DNA of 64,000 bases from an uncultured Ruminococcus sp. (lineage in GTDB: Bacteria > Bacillota > Clostridia > Oscillospirales > Ruminococcaceae). Position 1 is the first letter of the stretch. Every line of letters starts with the position of its first letter. Of the stretch, positions 7,418 to 16,040 are shown piece after piece. Where the stretch lies: NCBI GenBank assembly GCA_902800795.1, contig CADCFQ010000003.1:1-64000 (forward strand). Direction: 5' to 3'. The position numbers and the translations under genes were made by a program. The notes beneath the pieces were generated by a model, which was given only the letters and a program-made list of their open reading frames with translations, was not told where the DNA came from and did no database searches.

Positions 7418-9691
7418 ATGAAAACATCAATAGCAGGCTATCCCCGTATAGGAGGCCTCAGAGAACTCAAATTTGCAAGCGAGAAATATTTCAGAGGCGA
7501 GATCTCTGCATCAGACCTTGAAGCAGAAGCTAAAAAGATCCGCCTTTATAACCTCTCGCTTCAGAAAAACAGCGGTCTTGACTTTATCCCCTCGAACGAT
7601 TTCTCTTTCTATGACGCAGTACTGGACACAGCCTTCCTGCTGGGGGCTGTTCCTAAGAGGTATAATGAGCTGGGACTTCCCGTGCTGGACACCTACTTTG
7701 CGGCAGCAAGAGGATATCAGGGCGAAAAGGGCGATGTCAAGGCTCTTGCTATGAAGAAGTGGTTCAACACAAACTACCACTATATCGTGCCGGAGATAGA
7801 CGACGAGACAGAGATAAGCCTTTCGGGCACAAAGCCCTTTGACCTTTTCACAGAAGCACTTGAAAGCGGCACAAGGACCAAGCCCGTTATCATTGGAGCT
7901 TACACATTTTTAAAGCTTGCAAGATACCGTGGCACAAAGACAGCGGAAGACTTTGCAGAGAAGACCGCACAGGCATATTCAGATCTTCTCTCGAAGCTGG
8001 GTGCGCTGGGCGCAGAATGGGTACAGTTTGATGAACCTTCTCTTGTTATGGATATGGAAGATAAGGATATCGCACTGTTCAAAAAGCTCTATGAGAAGAT
8101 ACTGGCTGCAAAGGGCAGCGTCAGGGTGCTCGTTCAGACATATTTCGGAGATGTGAGAGATGTTTATAATGAGCTCACAGCCCTTGACCTTGACGGCATC
8201 GGTCTTGACTTTATCGAGGGCAAAAAGACACCGGAGCTTATCAAGGCTAACGGCTTCCCGAAGAGCAAGACCCTGTTTGCAGGCGTTGTTAACGGCAAGA
8301 ACATCTGGCGCTGTGACTATGAAAAGGCTGTGGGGATCATAGATGAGCTCAAAAGGTATGCCGAAGATATCGTTATAAGTACATCCTGCTCTTTGCTCCA
8401 TGTTCCGGTAACGCTCAAAAACGAGAGCAAGCTGGGAGAAGAAGTTTTAAAGCATTTTGCCTTTGCAGAGGAGAAGCTTGGCGAGCTTTCGCAGCTTAAA
8501 AAGATAACCGCTTCCGACGAGCCTTTCGGCACAGAGGAGTTCAAAGCCAACAAGGCTCTCCACAGCGAGGAGCGCTCCGGCAGGAATGATGAAGTAAGAG
8601 CAAAGGTCGCAGCCCTTACCGACAGCGACTTCACAAGGCTGCCTGCCTTTGCAGAGCGTGAAAAGATCCAGAAAGAGCGCTTTGCTCTGCCCCTCTTCCC
8701 TACCACCACGATCGGCTCCTTCCCACAGACAGCAGAAGTAAAGGCTGCAAGAAAGGGTCTCAGAACCGGCGAGCTATCGGCAGAGGATTATGAGACCTTC
8801 ATCAGACAGAAGATAGAAGACTGTGTTGCGCTCCAGGAAGAGATAGGCCTTGATGTGCTTGTCCACGGAGAATTTGAGAGAAACGACATGGTGGAATACT
8901 TCGGCGAGTGCCTTGACGGCTTCCTCTTCACTGAAAAAGCCTGGGTACAGTCCTACGGCACAAGATGTGTAAAGCCGCCTGTCGTATGGGGAGATATCTC
9001 CCGTGCAAAGCCCATGACCGTAAAGTGGTCGGTCTATGCACAGAGCCTCACCGGCAAGCCTATGAAGGGTATGCTGACAGGCCCTGTGACCATTCTCAAC
9101 TGGTCCTTCCCGAGAGAGGATATAACTCTCAAAGAGAGCGCTTTGCAGATAGCCTTTGCTATCCGTGAAGAGGTCCTCGACCTTGAAAAAAGCGGCATTA
9201 GCATAATCCAGGTGGACGAGGCCGCTCTGCGTGAAAAGCTCCCGCTTCGCCGTGCCGACTGGAGAGAGGATTACCTTGACTGGGCTATACCGGCATTCCG
9301 CTTCGTTCACAGCGGCGTAAGACCCGAGACCCAGATACACACCCATATGTGCTACAGCGAATTTGCAGATATAATCAAGGACATCGACAACATGGACGCA
9401 GACGTTATAACCTTCGAGGCATCACGTTCCGACCTGACTATCCTTGATGTTCTCAAAGAAAACAACTTCCGCACAGAGGTGGGCCCCGGCGTTTACGATA
9501 TCCACTCACCGAGAGTGCCCTCCAAGGACGAGATAAAGACCGCCATAGCCAAGATCAGAGAGCGTATACCTGCTGAAAAGCTCTGGGTCAATCCCGACTG
9601 CGGACTGAAGACCAGAGGAGAGGCGGAAACTGTTCCCAGCCTTAAAAACCTTGTGGCGGCAGCAAAAGAGGCAAGAAATGAAAACATCTGA
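7418..9691 (+). CDS. metE: Cobalamin-independent methionine synthase
   Basis: The 757-residue enzyme transfers the methyl group of 5-methyltetrahydropteroyltri-glutamate to homocysteine without vitamin B12. The N-terminal barrel begins [17 protein letters not shown]. The C-terminal barrel begins [15 protein letters not shown] and holds the zinc site: His and Cys in HTHMCYSEF, Glu in the [10 protein letters not shown] region and Cys in NPDCGLKTR. The length matches the family. The ATG at 7418 follows GGAGGA by 7 nt; an in-frame upstream codon at 7397 lacks such a site. The stop overlaps the metF start by 14 nt, so the two are translated from one message, and metF makes the methyl donor that metE uses. 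Confidence 0.97.
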   Translation: MKTSIAGYPRIGGLRELKFASEKYFRGEISASDLEAEAKKIRLYNLSLQKNSGLDFIPSNDFSFYDAVLDTAFLLGAVPKRYNELGLPVLDTYFAAARGYQGEKGDVKALAMKKWFNTNYHYIVPEIDDETEISLSGTKPFDLFTEALESGTRTKPVIIGAYTFLKLARYRGTKTAEDFAEKTAQAYSDLLSKLGALGAEWVQFDEPSLVMDMEDKDIALFKKLYEKILAAKGSVRVLVQTYFGDVRDVYNELTALDLDGIGLDFIEGKKTPELIKANGFPKSKTLFAGVVNGKNIWRCDYEKAVGIIDELKRYAEDIVISTSCSLLHVPVTLKNESKLGEEVLKHFAFAEEKLGELSQLKKITASDEPFGTEEFKANKALHSEERSGRNDEVRAKVAALTDSDFTRLPAFAEREKIQKERFALPLFPTTTIGSFPQTAEVKAARKGLRTGELSAEDYETFIRQKIEDCVALQEEIGLDVLVHGEFERNDMVEYFGECLDGFLFTEKAWVQSYGTRCVKPPVVWGDISRAKPMTVKWSVYAQSLTGKPMKGMLTGPVTILNWSFPREDITLKESALQIAFAIREEVLDLEKSGISIIQVDEAALREKLPLRRADWREDYLDWAIPAFRFVHSGVRPETQIHTHMCYSEFADIIKDIDNMDADVITFEASRSDLTILDVLKENNFRTEVGPGVYDIHSPRVPSKDEIKTAIAKIRERIPAEKLWVNPDCGLKTRGEAETVPSLKNLVAAAKEARNENI

Positions 9692-10559
9692 TATATTCAA
9701 ACACAAGACCGTGTTCTCCCTTGAGATCTTTCCGCCCAGGCCCGATGCGGACGAGAGCGTTATCTATGACACTCTCGATGGGCTGACGGGTATCAGCCCT
9801 GACTTTATAAGTGTCACCTACGGCGCCGGCGGCGGGAAGAACGGACAGAGGACAATAAAGATCGCATCTGATATAAAATACAGATACGGCGTCGAGAGCG
9901 TGGCTCACCTGCCCTGCATAGGGCTGACAAAGGAGCAGGCAAGGGGGATCCTTGACAATATGAAGCAGCGCGGGATAGAAAACGTCCTGGCGCTAAGGGG
10001 AGATATCCCTAACGGTGAAACGCCGACAGGTGATTTCAAGCACGCAAGCGACCTTATCACATTCATTAAGGAAAACTACGATATGAGCATCCTTGCGGCC
10101 TGCTATCCCGAGGTACATCCCGAGAGCAGGAACTCTCTTGATGACATCCGCTGGCTGAGACACAAGATAGACTGCGGAGCCGACCACCTTATCACACAGC
10201 TGTTTTTAGACAACCGCTATTTCTACAGCTTCCGTGAAAAAGCGGCTCTTGCGCAGATGGAAAACATCCCTGTGGAAGCAGGGATCATGCCTGTGACAAA
10301 CAAGCGGCAGATAGAGCGCATGGTCAAGATGTGCGGTGTCGATCTGCCAAAAAGGTTCATCCGCATACTGGAAAAGTTCGAGCACGATCCGGCTGCTCTT
10401 CGTGACGCCGGCATAGCCTACGCAATCGACCAGATAACCGACCTTATCGCCGAGGGCGCCGACGGCATCCACCTTTACACCATGAACGATCCTTTAGTTG
10501 CCGGACGCATCTATGAAGCGGTCAGAAACCTTATCCCGTCACACTCACTGGTATCGTGA
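9678..10559 (+). CDS. metF: Methylenetetrahydrofolate reductase
   Basis: The 293-residue flavoprotein reduces 5,10-methylene-THF to 5-methyl-THF, the methyl donor for MetE. Recognisable segments are [14 protein letters not shown] near the N terminus, [19 protein letters not shown] and [11 protein letters not shown], with GIHLYTMN near the C terminus. The start ATG lies inside the end of metE (14-nt overlap), with only a weak AGAGG before it, which suggests translational coupling. A strong terminator follows 12 nt after the stop. Confidence 0.96.
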   Translation: MKTSDIFKHKTVFSLEIFPPRPDADESVIYDTLDGLTGISPDFISVTYGAGGGKNGQRTIKIASDIKYRYGVESVAHLPCIGLTKEQARGILDNMKQRGIENVLALRGDIPNGETPTGDFKHASDLITFIKENYDMSILAACYPEVHPESRNSLDDIRWLRHKIDCGADHLITQLFLDNRYFYSFREKAALAQMENIPVEAGIMPVTNKRQIERMVKMCGVDLPKRFIRILEKFEHDPAALRDAGIAYAIDQITDLIAEGADGIHLYTMNDPLVAGRIYEAVRNLIPSHSLVS

Positions 10560-10571
10560 CAGATAAATGCA

Positions 10572-10606
10572 GAACGGAGCATCCTTTCGGGTGCTCCGTT
10601 CTTTTT
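10572..10606 (+). terminator. Intrinsic terminator after metF
   Basis: GAACGGAGCA and TGCTCCGTTC form a 10-bp stem around a 10-nt loop and are followed by TTTTT. The convergent glutamate synthase operon ends just beyond it. Confidence 0.9.
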
Positions 10607-10617
10607 GGCAGAGTATT

Positions 10618-11337
10618 TCAGTTTGGCACATACATTTGTCTGTAAGGGTTTTTGCTGTCAGGATACACCACAGTGAAGGGTGAATCCATGATCTTCTGCT
10701 GATCCATTCCAAAGTATTCACAGAAATGTCTGATAAAGTGCTCGATCTCAAGGAAGTCCTCAAGGGTGGCAGGACGTGTGTGTACCTGGCTCGGGAAGAT
10801 GATATCCTTGCAGTCGGAGCGCAGGAACATCTTTCCGCCGTGCATACCTGTTGTGGGGAAGTTGCCCACGATAGGTCTGTCGCTGTCTTCAAGGCCGAGA
10901 ACGATGATCGTTCCGCCTGCCTGGTACTCTCCCAGGAAGCTTCCTGCCTTGCCGCCGATGATAAGGGCCGGCTGCTTCTGCTTATAGGCCTTCATGTGGA
11001 TGCCTGCACGGTAGCCTGCGTTGCCCTGGACATAGATATGTCCGCCTCTCATCGCATAGCCGACAGCGTCGCCCACGTTTCCGTGGATAACTATCGTTCC
11101 GTCGTTCATCGTGTCACCCACAGCGTCCTGGGCGTTGCCCATGACCTCTATCTTTGCGCCGTTGAGATAAGCACCCAGTGCATTCCCCGGGATGCCGCTC
11201 ACGGTCACTGTCTTGTCAGAGATACCTGCTGCCAGAAAGCGCTGGCCCAGACAGTTGGTCACTGTGCAGTTGCCTCTGCTCTGGCGAAGGACCTCATTGA
11301 GATCACGAAAATCCAGACCCGTTGCGTTTATATCCAT
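10618..11337 (-). CDS. Glutamate synthase GXGXG (alpha-subunit C-terminal) domain protein
   Basis: The 239-residue protein corresponds to the C-terminal beta-helix domain of the glutamate synthase large subunit, here as a separate polypeptide. It shows the repeated G-x-x-G-x-x-x-G pattern (PGNALGAYLNGAKIEVMGNA, QDAVGDTMNDGTIVIHGNVG, DAVGYAMRGGHIYVQGNAGY). In the fused enzyme this domain holds the glutaminase and synthase domains together around the ammonia tunnel. Its ATG overlaps the stop of the oxidoreductase gene by one base. It is the last of the five genes in the operon, which ends close to the metF terminator. Confidence 0.9.
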   Translation of the reverse strand: MDINATGLDFRDLNEVLRQSRGNCTVTNCLGQRFLAAGISDKTVTVSGIPGNALGAYLNGAKIEVMGNAQDAVGDTMNDGTIVIHGNVGDAVGYAMRGGHIYVQGNAGYRAGIHMKAYKQKQPALIIGGKAGSFLGEYQAGGTIIVLGLEDSDRPIVGNFPTTGMHGGKMFLRSDCKDIIFPSQVHTRPATLEDFLEIEHFIRHFCEYFGMDQQKIMDSPFTVVYPDSKNPYRQMYVPN

Positions 11338-12578
11338 CAGACTGCACCTCCCAGCATTTTGTGTCTTGCATCCGGCATGAACATCGCCAGCGTTGCCGAC
11401 TCTTTGAGTTTATCTGTGTCGAGATCCTTAAGATCTGTCTTTTCACGGACAAGCCTTGTATATACTCCGGCTCCCGTAACATCACCGATGATGATGTAGC
11501 CTGTGAGCCTGTTGTCCTTGATGTAAAGGCGCTTGATGCCGTCCTCGGTCTTGCCGCCGGCTATCTCGCCTTCGCCCTTCTCAAAATAGCTTCCGGCGCT
11601 CACGCAGTGGAGCCCGAAAAAGCCTATGGAGTTCATCGGTATAGCATCGGTGATGCTATTTTTGCCGCCTGCCATATTCACACCTGCGCAAAAGCCCTGC
11701 ATATAAGCATTGGGCAGGATAGCCAGCACCCTGTTTGCGCCTATGGAGCTGTCAAAGCCCTCGGTGCAGTCGCCTGCGGCATAGGTGTTCTCTGCTGTGG
11801 TCTTCATCTGTGTGTCAACGATGATACCTCTGTTGACTTCAGCCCCGGCATCGGATGCCAGAGAGGTGTTTGCCCTTACTCCCACCGCAAGGACCAGGAT
11901 GTCGAATTCGACCTCCTTGCCGCTCTTCATATAGGCTTTGTTCTTATCAAACTTTACCGCAGTGTCGGCCAGCATAAAGCTTATGCCGTTTTTCTCAAGG
12001 TGCTTCTGCATAACTGCTGCGCACTCACTGTCGAGGATACTGGAGAGCACCCTGTCCGCAAGGTCGCAGACAGTGACGCAAGCCACTCTCTCCTTTATTC
12101 CCTCGGCACATTTAAGGCCTATAAGGCCTGCTCCAACGATAAGCACACGGCTCTTCTTTGTCAGAGCCTTTTCAAGCGCAAGGCTGTCGTCAAGAGTCAT
12201 AAAGGTAAACTTCCTTTCCACCTTGTCAAGTCCCTCGAAAGGAGGAACGAACGGAGCCGAGCCTGCTGCTATGCACACCTTTTCAAAGGTCTCTGTACTG
12301 CCGTCGGAAAGAGAGATAGTTCTCTTTTTCACATCCAGCTTCCCGGCCTTTGCAAATCTCAGCGCTGCGCCGTTTTTCTCATAAAAGTCCTCGGGACGGT
12401 AATTCATTCTTTTAAGGTCTGTCTTGCCCTCAAGGTAATAAGAGATGAGCGGCCTTGAATATACCTTGTGCTTCTCCTCGGAAATAATGGTTATATCGCC
12501 CGTTTTGTCGGTGCTCCTTATCCCCTCGATGCAGCCTGCTGCTGCAACACCGTTTCCGATGATGACATACTTGCTCAT
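11337..12578 (-). CDS. FAD/NAD(P)-dependent pyridine nucleotide-disulfide-type oxidoreductase
   Basis: The 413-residue protein has an N-terminal FAD-binding Rossmann motif (YVIIGNGVAAAG), SRPLISYYLEGKTDL, a second dinucleotide site (VLIVGAGLIGLKCAEG) and a C-terminal FAD contact (YAAGDCTEG). This is the NirB/rubredoxin-reductase-like branch of the family. It lacks a redox CxxxxC near the N terminus, so it is an electron-transfer reductase, not a disulfide reductase. It overlaps the upstream ferredoxin gene by 4 nt (ATGA). Its likely job is passing electrons from NAD(P)H, through the Fe-S protein, to the glutamate synthase core, replacing the usual GltD subunit. Confidence 0.88.
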   Translation of the reverse strand: MSKYVIIGNGVAAAGCIEGIRSTDKTGDITIISEEKHKVYSRPLISYYLEGKTDLKRMNYRPEDFYEKNGAALRFAKAGKLDVKKRTISLSDGSTETFEKVCIAAGSAPFVPPFEGLDKVERKFTFMTLDDSLALEKALTKKSRVLIVGAGLIGLKCAEGIKERVACVTVCDLADRVLSSILDSECAAVMQKHLEKNGISFMLADTAVKFDKNKAYMKSGKEVEFDILVLAVGVRANTSLASDAGAEVNRGIIVDTQMKTTAENTYAAGDCTEGFDSSIGANRVLAILPNAYMQGFCAGVNMAGGKNSITDAIPMNSIGFFGLHCVSAGSYFEKGEGEIAGGKTEDGIKRLYIKDNRLTGYIIIGDVTGAGVYTRLVREKTDLKDLDTDKLKESATLAMFMPDARHKMLGGAV

Positions 12579-13018
12579 TTGCGCTCTCCCTGCCTTTCCT
12601 CATAAACTATCGCATTGTTCGGGCAGCCCTTTACGCAGGCAGGCTCGCCGCAGCTGTTTGCAAGACAGAGCTCACATTTCTGTGCGGCTCCCTCGGGGCC
12701 GGGCCTTACGGCACCGTAAGGACATACCAGAACACAGGTTAGACAGCCAACACATTTGCTCCTGTCGATCTTGACAGCTCCGTCCTCGATACTGATAGCG
12801 CCTGCTATACAGCTCTTTACGCAAAGAGGATCCTTGCAGTGGCGGCAGGACACCGCATAGGTGATGCCGTCGGACTCCTCTATATGTACTCTCGGATAGA
12901 TTTTCTTGTTCTTTAGAGCCTTTGCCATATTGTCAAGGCCCGAATTAGCAAAAGCACAGTTATACTCGCAGAGGTGACAGCCAAGGCACCACTCTTCGTT
13001 TACATATACTCTTTTCAT
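12575..13018 (-). CDS. Multi-cluster 4Fe-4S ferredoxin-type electron transfer protein
   Basis: The 147-residue protein belongs to the DMSO-reductase-chain-B/HycB-like group. Cysteine clusters are CLGCHLCEYNC (residues 11-21), CRHCKDPLCVKSC, CVGCLTCVLVCP and CELCLANSCGEPACVKGCP, enough for four 4Fe-4S clusters. It lies between the FMN-containing synthase subunit and the flavin reductase and so is probably the electron wire between them. It has no signal peptide and acts in the cytoplasm. Confidence 0.9.
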   Translation of the reverse strand: MKRVYVNEEWCLGCHLCEYNCAFANSGLDNMAKALKNKKIYPRVHIEESDGITYAVSCRHCKDPLCVKSCIAGAISIEDGAVKIDRSKCVGCLTCVLVCPYGAVRPGPEGAAQKCELCLANSCGEPACVKGCPNNAIVYEERQGERK

Positions 13019-13036
13019 TCTCGGCTTCCCTCCTGA

Positions 13037-14542
13037 TCATTCTCCGGCATGGGAGATCCCAAGGATCCCAAGCTCCCTGTCGGTAAGGCCTACTCCTCTG
13101 AGCATCAGCCTGTTTCCTCTGAGGCTCTCTATCGAGTTGATTCCCATTGCACCCATGAGCTCCTTGATCTCATGTCTCCATGCGTTCATAAGGTTCACAA
13201 GACGTTTAGAGCCGATATCGGGATTGAGCCTCTTTACAAGGTCGGGTCTCTGGGTGGCTATGCCCCAGTTGCACTTGCCGCTCTGGCAGGTCCGGCAAAG
13301 GTGACAGCCAAGCGCCAGCAGAGCCGCAGTTGCCACATAGACAGCGTCGGCGCCGAGAGCCACAGCCTTTACAACGTCTGCTGCCGAACGGACACTTCCC
13401 CCGACCACCAGAGATACGTTATTTCTTATGCCCTCGTCCCTGAGTCTCTGATCCACAGATGCCAGAGCCAGCTCTATCGGGATACCCACATTGTCTCTTA
13501 TCCTTGTGGGAGCTGCTCCCGTGCCGCCTCTGAAACCGTCGATAGCGATGATGTCAGCGCCGCTTCTTGCGATACCGCTGGCAATAGCTGCTATATTGTG
13601 TACCGCTGCTACCTTTACGATAACGGGCTTTTTATAGTCAGTAGCCTCTTTGAGAGAGTATACCAGCTGTCTGAGGTCCTCGATAGAATAGATATCATGG
13701 TGAGGCGCAGGCGAGATAGCGTCCGAGCCCTCGGGGATCATTCTTGTGCGGGAGATGTCTCCGACTATCTTTGCTCCCGGAAGATGTCCGCCTATACCGG
13801 GCTTTGCGCCCTGGCCCATTTTTATCTCCACCGCAGCCGCAGCCTCGAGATAGTTCTTGTGAACTCCGAATCTTCCGGATGCCACCTGGACGATAGTGTT
13901 CTCACCGTAGCAGTAGAAGTCCTCGTGGAGTCCGCCCTCACCTGTGTTATAGCAGATGCCAAGCTCTGTTGCCGCCCTTGCAAGGGATGCGTGAGCGTTA
14001 TAGCTGATAGAACCGTAGCTCATTGCAGAGAACATTACCGGCATCGAAAGCTCGACCTGGGGAGGCATCTGGGTTATAAGCTCCCCTGTGGAACGGCGAA
14101 GCACCTTTTCGGGCTTCTTTCCAAGGAACACCTTGGTCTCCATAGGTTCACGCAGCGGATCTATAGGCGGGTTGGTTACCTGGGATGCGTTTATTAGGAT
14201 CTTGTCCCAGTAAACAGGCAGGGGCTTGGGGTTACCCATTGACGAGAGAAGAACTCCGCCGCTGTTGGCCTGCTTGTATATCTCTTTTATTGTCTGGTCT
14301 TCCCAGTTTGCGTTCTCTCTCAGGCGGCAGTCGTTCTTGACTATCTTCAGTGCGTGAGTGGGGCACAGCGAAACGCAGCGCTGGCAGTTTACACACTTTG
14401 CCTCGTCCGAGATCATGATCCCAAGCTCGGGGTCAAAGGCATGGACTTCATTTGCACACTGTCTTTCACAGACACGGCAGCTTATGCAGCGGTCATTATT
14501 TCTGACCACTTCATATTCCGGAACTATATAATGATCTATCAT
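13037..14542 (-). CDS. gltB: Glutamate synthase FMN-binding (central) domain with N-terminal ferredoxin
   Basis: The 501-residue protein is the archaeal/clostridial-type synthase core. It starts with two 4Fe-4S motifs (CISCRVCERQC, CVNCQRCVSLCP). A TIM barrel follows with FMN and 2-oxoglutarate site features (MSYGSISYNAHASLARAA, NTGEGG, KMGQGAKPGIGGHLPG, IDGFRGGTGAAP, VGGSVRSAADVVKAVALGADA), and the family's 3Fe-4S cysteines lie in CHLCRTCQSGKCNWG. It aminates 2-oxoglutarate to glutamate with ammonia released from glutamine. Its ATG overlaps the preceding stop by one base, so it is probably translated in step with the glutaminase subunit. Confidence 0.93.
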   Translation of the reverse strand: MIDHYIVPEYEVVRNNDRCISCRVCERQCANEVHAFDPELGIMISDEAKCVNCQRCVSLCPTHALKIVKNDCRLRENANWEDQTIKEIYKQANSGGVLLSSMGNPKPLPVYWDKILINASQVTNPPIDPLREPMETKVFLGKKPEKVLRRSTGELITQMPPQVELSMPVMFSAMSYGSISYNAHASLARAATELGICYNTGEGGLHEDFYCYGENTIVQVASGRFGVHKNYLEAAAAVEIKMGQGAKPGIGGHLPGAKIVGDISRTRMIPEGSDAISPAPHHDIYSIEDLRQLVYSLKEATDYKKPVIVKVAAVHNIAAIASGIARSGADIIAIDGFRGGTGAAPTRIRDNVGIPIELALASVDQRLRDEGIRNNVSLVVGGSVRSAADVVKAVALGADAVYVATAALLALGCHLCRTCQSGKCNWGIATQRPDLVKRLNPDIGSKRLVNLMNAWRHEIKELMGAMGINSIESLRGNRLMLRGVGLTDRELGILGISHAGE

Positions 14543-15636
14543 CAGTATTTACCCTCCTTAACACGGACTATAACAGGTTCTCCGCCGCTGGGCGCATAAA
14601 GGTTGCACACATCAGGCTCCATAGCCCTTATGGCTGCCTCTTCGCTGGCAATAAACACTCTGTCGTCCTTTTCGGCCGTTATCATCGAACGAAGCTTCAG
14701 TCTGTCGTTCAGAGCCATAAGGCCGCCGTCCCAGCCGAACACTATCGAGAAGGGACCGGTGATAAGAAGATTTGAAAAGACAGTTCTGAGATATGTAAGC
14801 TTTTCCTTTTGCTTCTCGGGCATCTGGTCTATCGTGCTCCAGAAGGGCGCCGCAATAACAGAGGCTACCTCTTCCAGCGTAAGCTTCTGGACTCTCAGCA
14901 GATAGTCGATGATGTATGTGATGACCTCTGTGTCGGTCTGGAGAGTACATTTGTAGCCGAACATCTCGATAAAGCGGCGGTTCGCATCATAGGATGAGAT
15001 CTCACCGTTGTGGACTACCGAGTAATCCAGCAGTGAGAACGGGTGAGCGCCTCCCCACCAGCCGGGGGTATTTGTGGGATAACGTCCGTGCGCTGTCCAG
15101 GAATAACCCTCGTATTCTTCCAGCCTGTAGAATATCCCTACATCCTCGGGGAAGCCGACCGCCTTGAAGCAGCCCATGTTTTTTCCGCTGGAGAAAACAT
15201 AAGCACCCTTGAGCTGGGTGTTTATCCTGACTACTGTCCTTACAACGAACTCGTTCTCATCCACCTGCTCGGATGCGAGCATGGATTTGAGCGGAGCCAC
15301 AAAATAACGGTAAATGATAGGCTCGTCTGTGATCTGGGGTATCTTTCTTGTGGGTATCAACTCTCCCTTTACTATCTCAAACCTCTCTTTGAGAAGCGCT
15401 TCGCATTCCTTTCTGGTGGAGCGGTGGTCAAAGAAAATGTGAAAAGCAAAGAGGTCTTTATACTCGGGATAAATGCCGTAAGCCGCAAAACCGCCGCCAA
15501 GTCCGTTGGAACGGTCGTGCATGGGTCTCATAGCTTCTGAGATAAGGTTTCCCCTGATCCCCTTTCCCTCTTTCGAGATGACTGCCGCTATCGCACACCC
15601 CGAAGGTATCCTTATCTCGCCTTCTTTTTTCATCAT
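14542..15636 (-). CDS. Class II glutamine amidotransferase subunit of split glutamate synthase
   Basis: The 364-residue protein is the glutaminase half of the enzyme. The start chosen is the ATG at 15636, 7 nt after AAAGGA; 15633 is also possible. The catalytic Cys of class II amidotransferases must become N-terminal. The best candidate is the Cys in RIPSGCAIAAVISKEGKG, about 15 residues in, so a short propeptide would have to be removed, as in large GltB enzymes. Other family signatures are WTAHGRYPTNTPGWWGGAHP and SVVHNGEISSY. It is the first gene of the glutamate synthase operon. Confidence 0.9.
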   Translation of the reverse strand: MMKKEGEIRIPSGCAIAAVISKEGKGIRGNLISEAMRPMHDRSNGLGGGFAAYGIYPEYKDLFAFHIFFDHRSTRKECEALLKERFEIVKGELIPTRKIPQITDEPIIYRYFVAPLKSMLASEQVDENEFVVRTVVRINTQLKGAYVFSSGKNMGCFKAVGFPEDVGIFYRLEEYEGYSWTAHGRYPTNTPGWWGGAHPFSLLDYSVVHNGEISSYDANRRFIEMFGYKCTLQTDTEVITYIIDYLLRVQKLTLEEVASVIAAPFWSTIDQMPEKQKEKLTYLRTVFSNLLITGPFSIVFGWDGGLMALNDRLKLRSMITAEKDDRVFIASEEAAIRAMEPDVCNLYAPSGGEPVIVRVKEGKY

Positions 15637-15672
15637 CAACTCATCCTTTCCTGTCAGATCTTCTCCGTGAAC

Positions 15673-15712
15673 AAAAAAAGGCGCCACTCAGCCTGTCTGC
15701 TGAATGAACGCC
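15673..15712 (-). terminator. Terminator-like hairpin in the glutamate synthase leader (possible attenuator)
   Basis: On the minus strand GGCG..CATTCAGC pairs with GCTGAGTG.CGCC around an AGACAG loop and is followed by TTTTTTT. It lies between the promoter and the first gene of the operon, so most transcripts would stop here unless read-through is allowed. An in-frame ATG AGC AAA GGC begins just before the stem and could encode a leader peptide. No known riboswitch aptamer fits in the roughly 87-nt leader. Confidence 0.75.
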
Positions 15713-15729
15713 TTTGCTCATTTGCAAGT

Positions 15730-15758
15730 ATTATACCTCTAAATTTCATTTTTGTCAA
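15730..15758 (-). promoter_or_regulatory. Perfect-consensus sigma-A promoter of the glutamate synthase operon
   Basis: TTGACA (15753-15758) and TATAAT (15730-15735) on the minus strand are separated by exactly 17 nt. With such a strong promoter, control must come later, at the hairpin, or from a repressor not seen. Confidence 0.88.
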
Positions 15759-15828
15759 GCGTATACACAAACTTTGTGAATATCCTGCAAGTTTCAATAT
15801 CCTGCCATTCATTTTTTGTGAATTATGC

Positions 15829-16040
15829 AGGGGGTGCTCGCCGCACGGCTAATCCCCTGGCGGATGATCATCACTTTGTTGTGAAACGGACTGAGCAGCT
15901 ATCTTCCAAGGTTCACGCAGTGTGCAACTGAAAAGTCCGCACAAAGCCTACCCCCTCCCCTCCGGGGAGGGCGGCAGCTATCTACTAGCCAGCACATTCC
16001 CGAGCGGGGTGGGGGCGGCGGTGCAGGGGCTCGCCCCTGC
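15829..16040. repeat. Dispersed mosaic intergenic repeat, copy A
   Basis: It contains the modules shared by the four copies in this window: GGTGCTCGCCGCACGGCTAA, a GC palindrome around CCCCTCCCCTCCGGGGAGGG, GGTTCACGCAGTGTGCAACT (reverse orientation relative to copy B) and a GCAGGGGC/GCCCCTGC inverted repeat. It ends at the stop codon of the EAL-domain gene. Confidence 0.8.

Noticed and set aside
11322-12458. Long open frame opposite the flavin reductase (378 codons, plus strand)
   Set aside because: It is the antisense of a well-supported gene, has no ribosome binding site and reads as low-quality Cys/His/Leu-rich protein. Similar antisense frames over the glutamate synthase genes (13049-14197), the EAL gene (17454-18392) and the tip pilin (58779-59873, 62271-63308) were dropped for the same reason.
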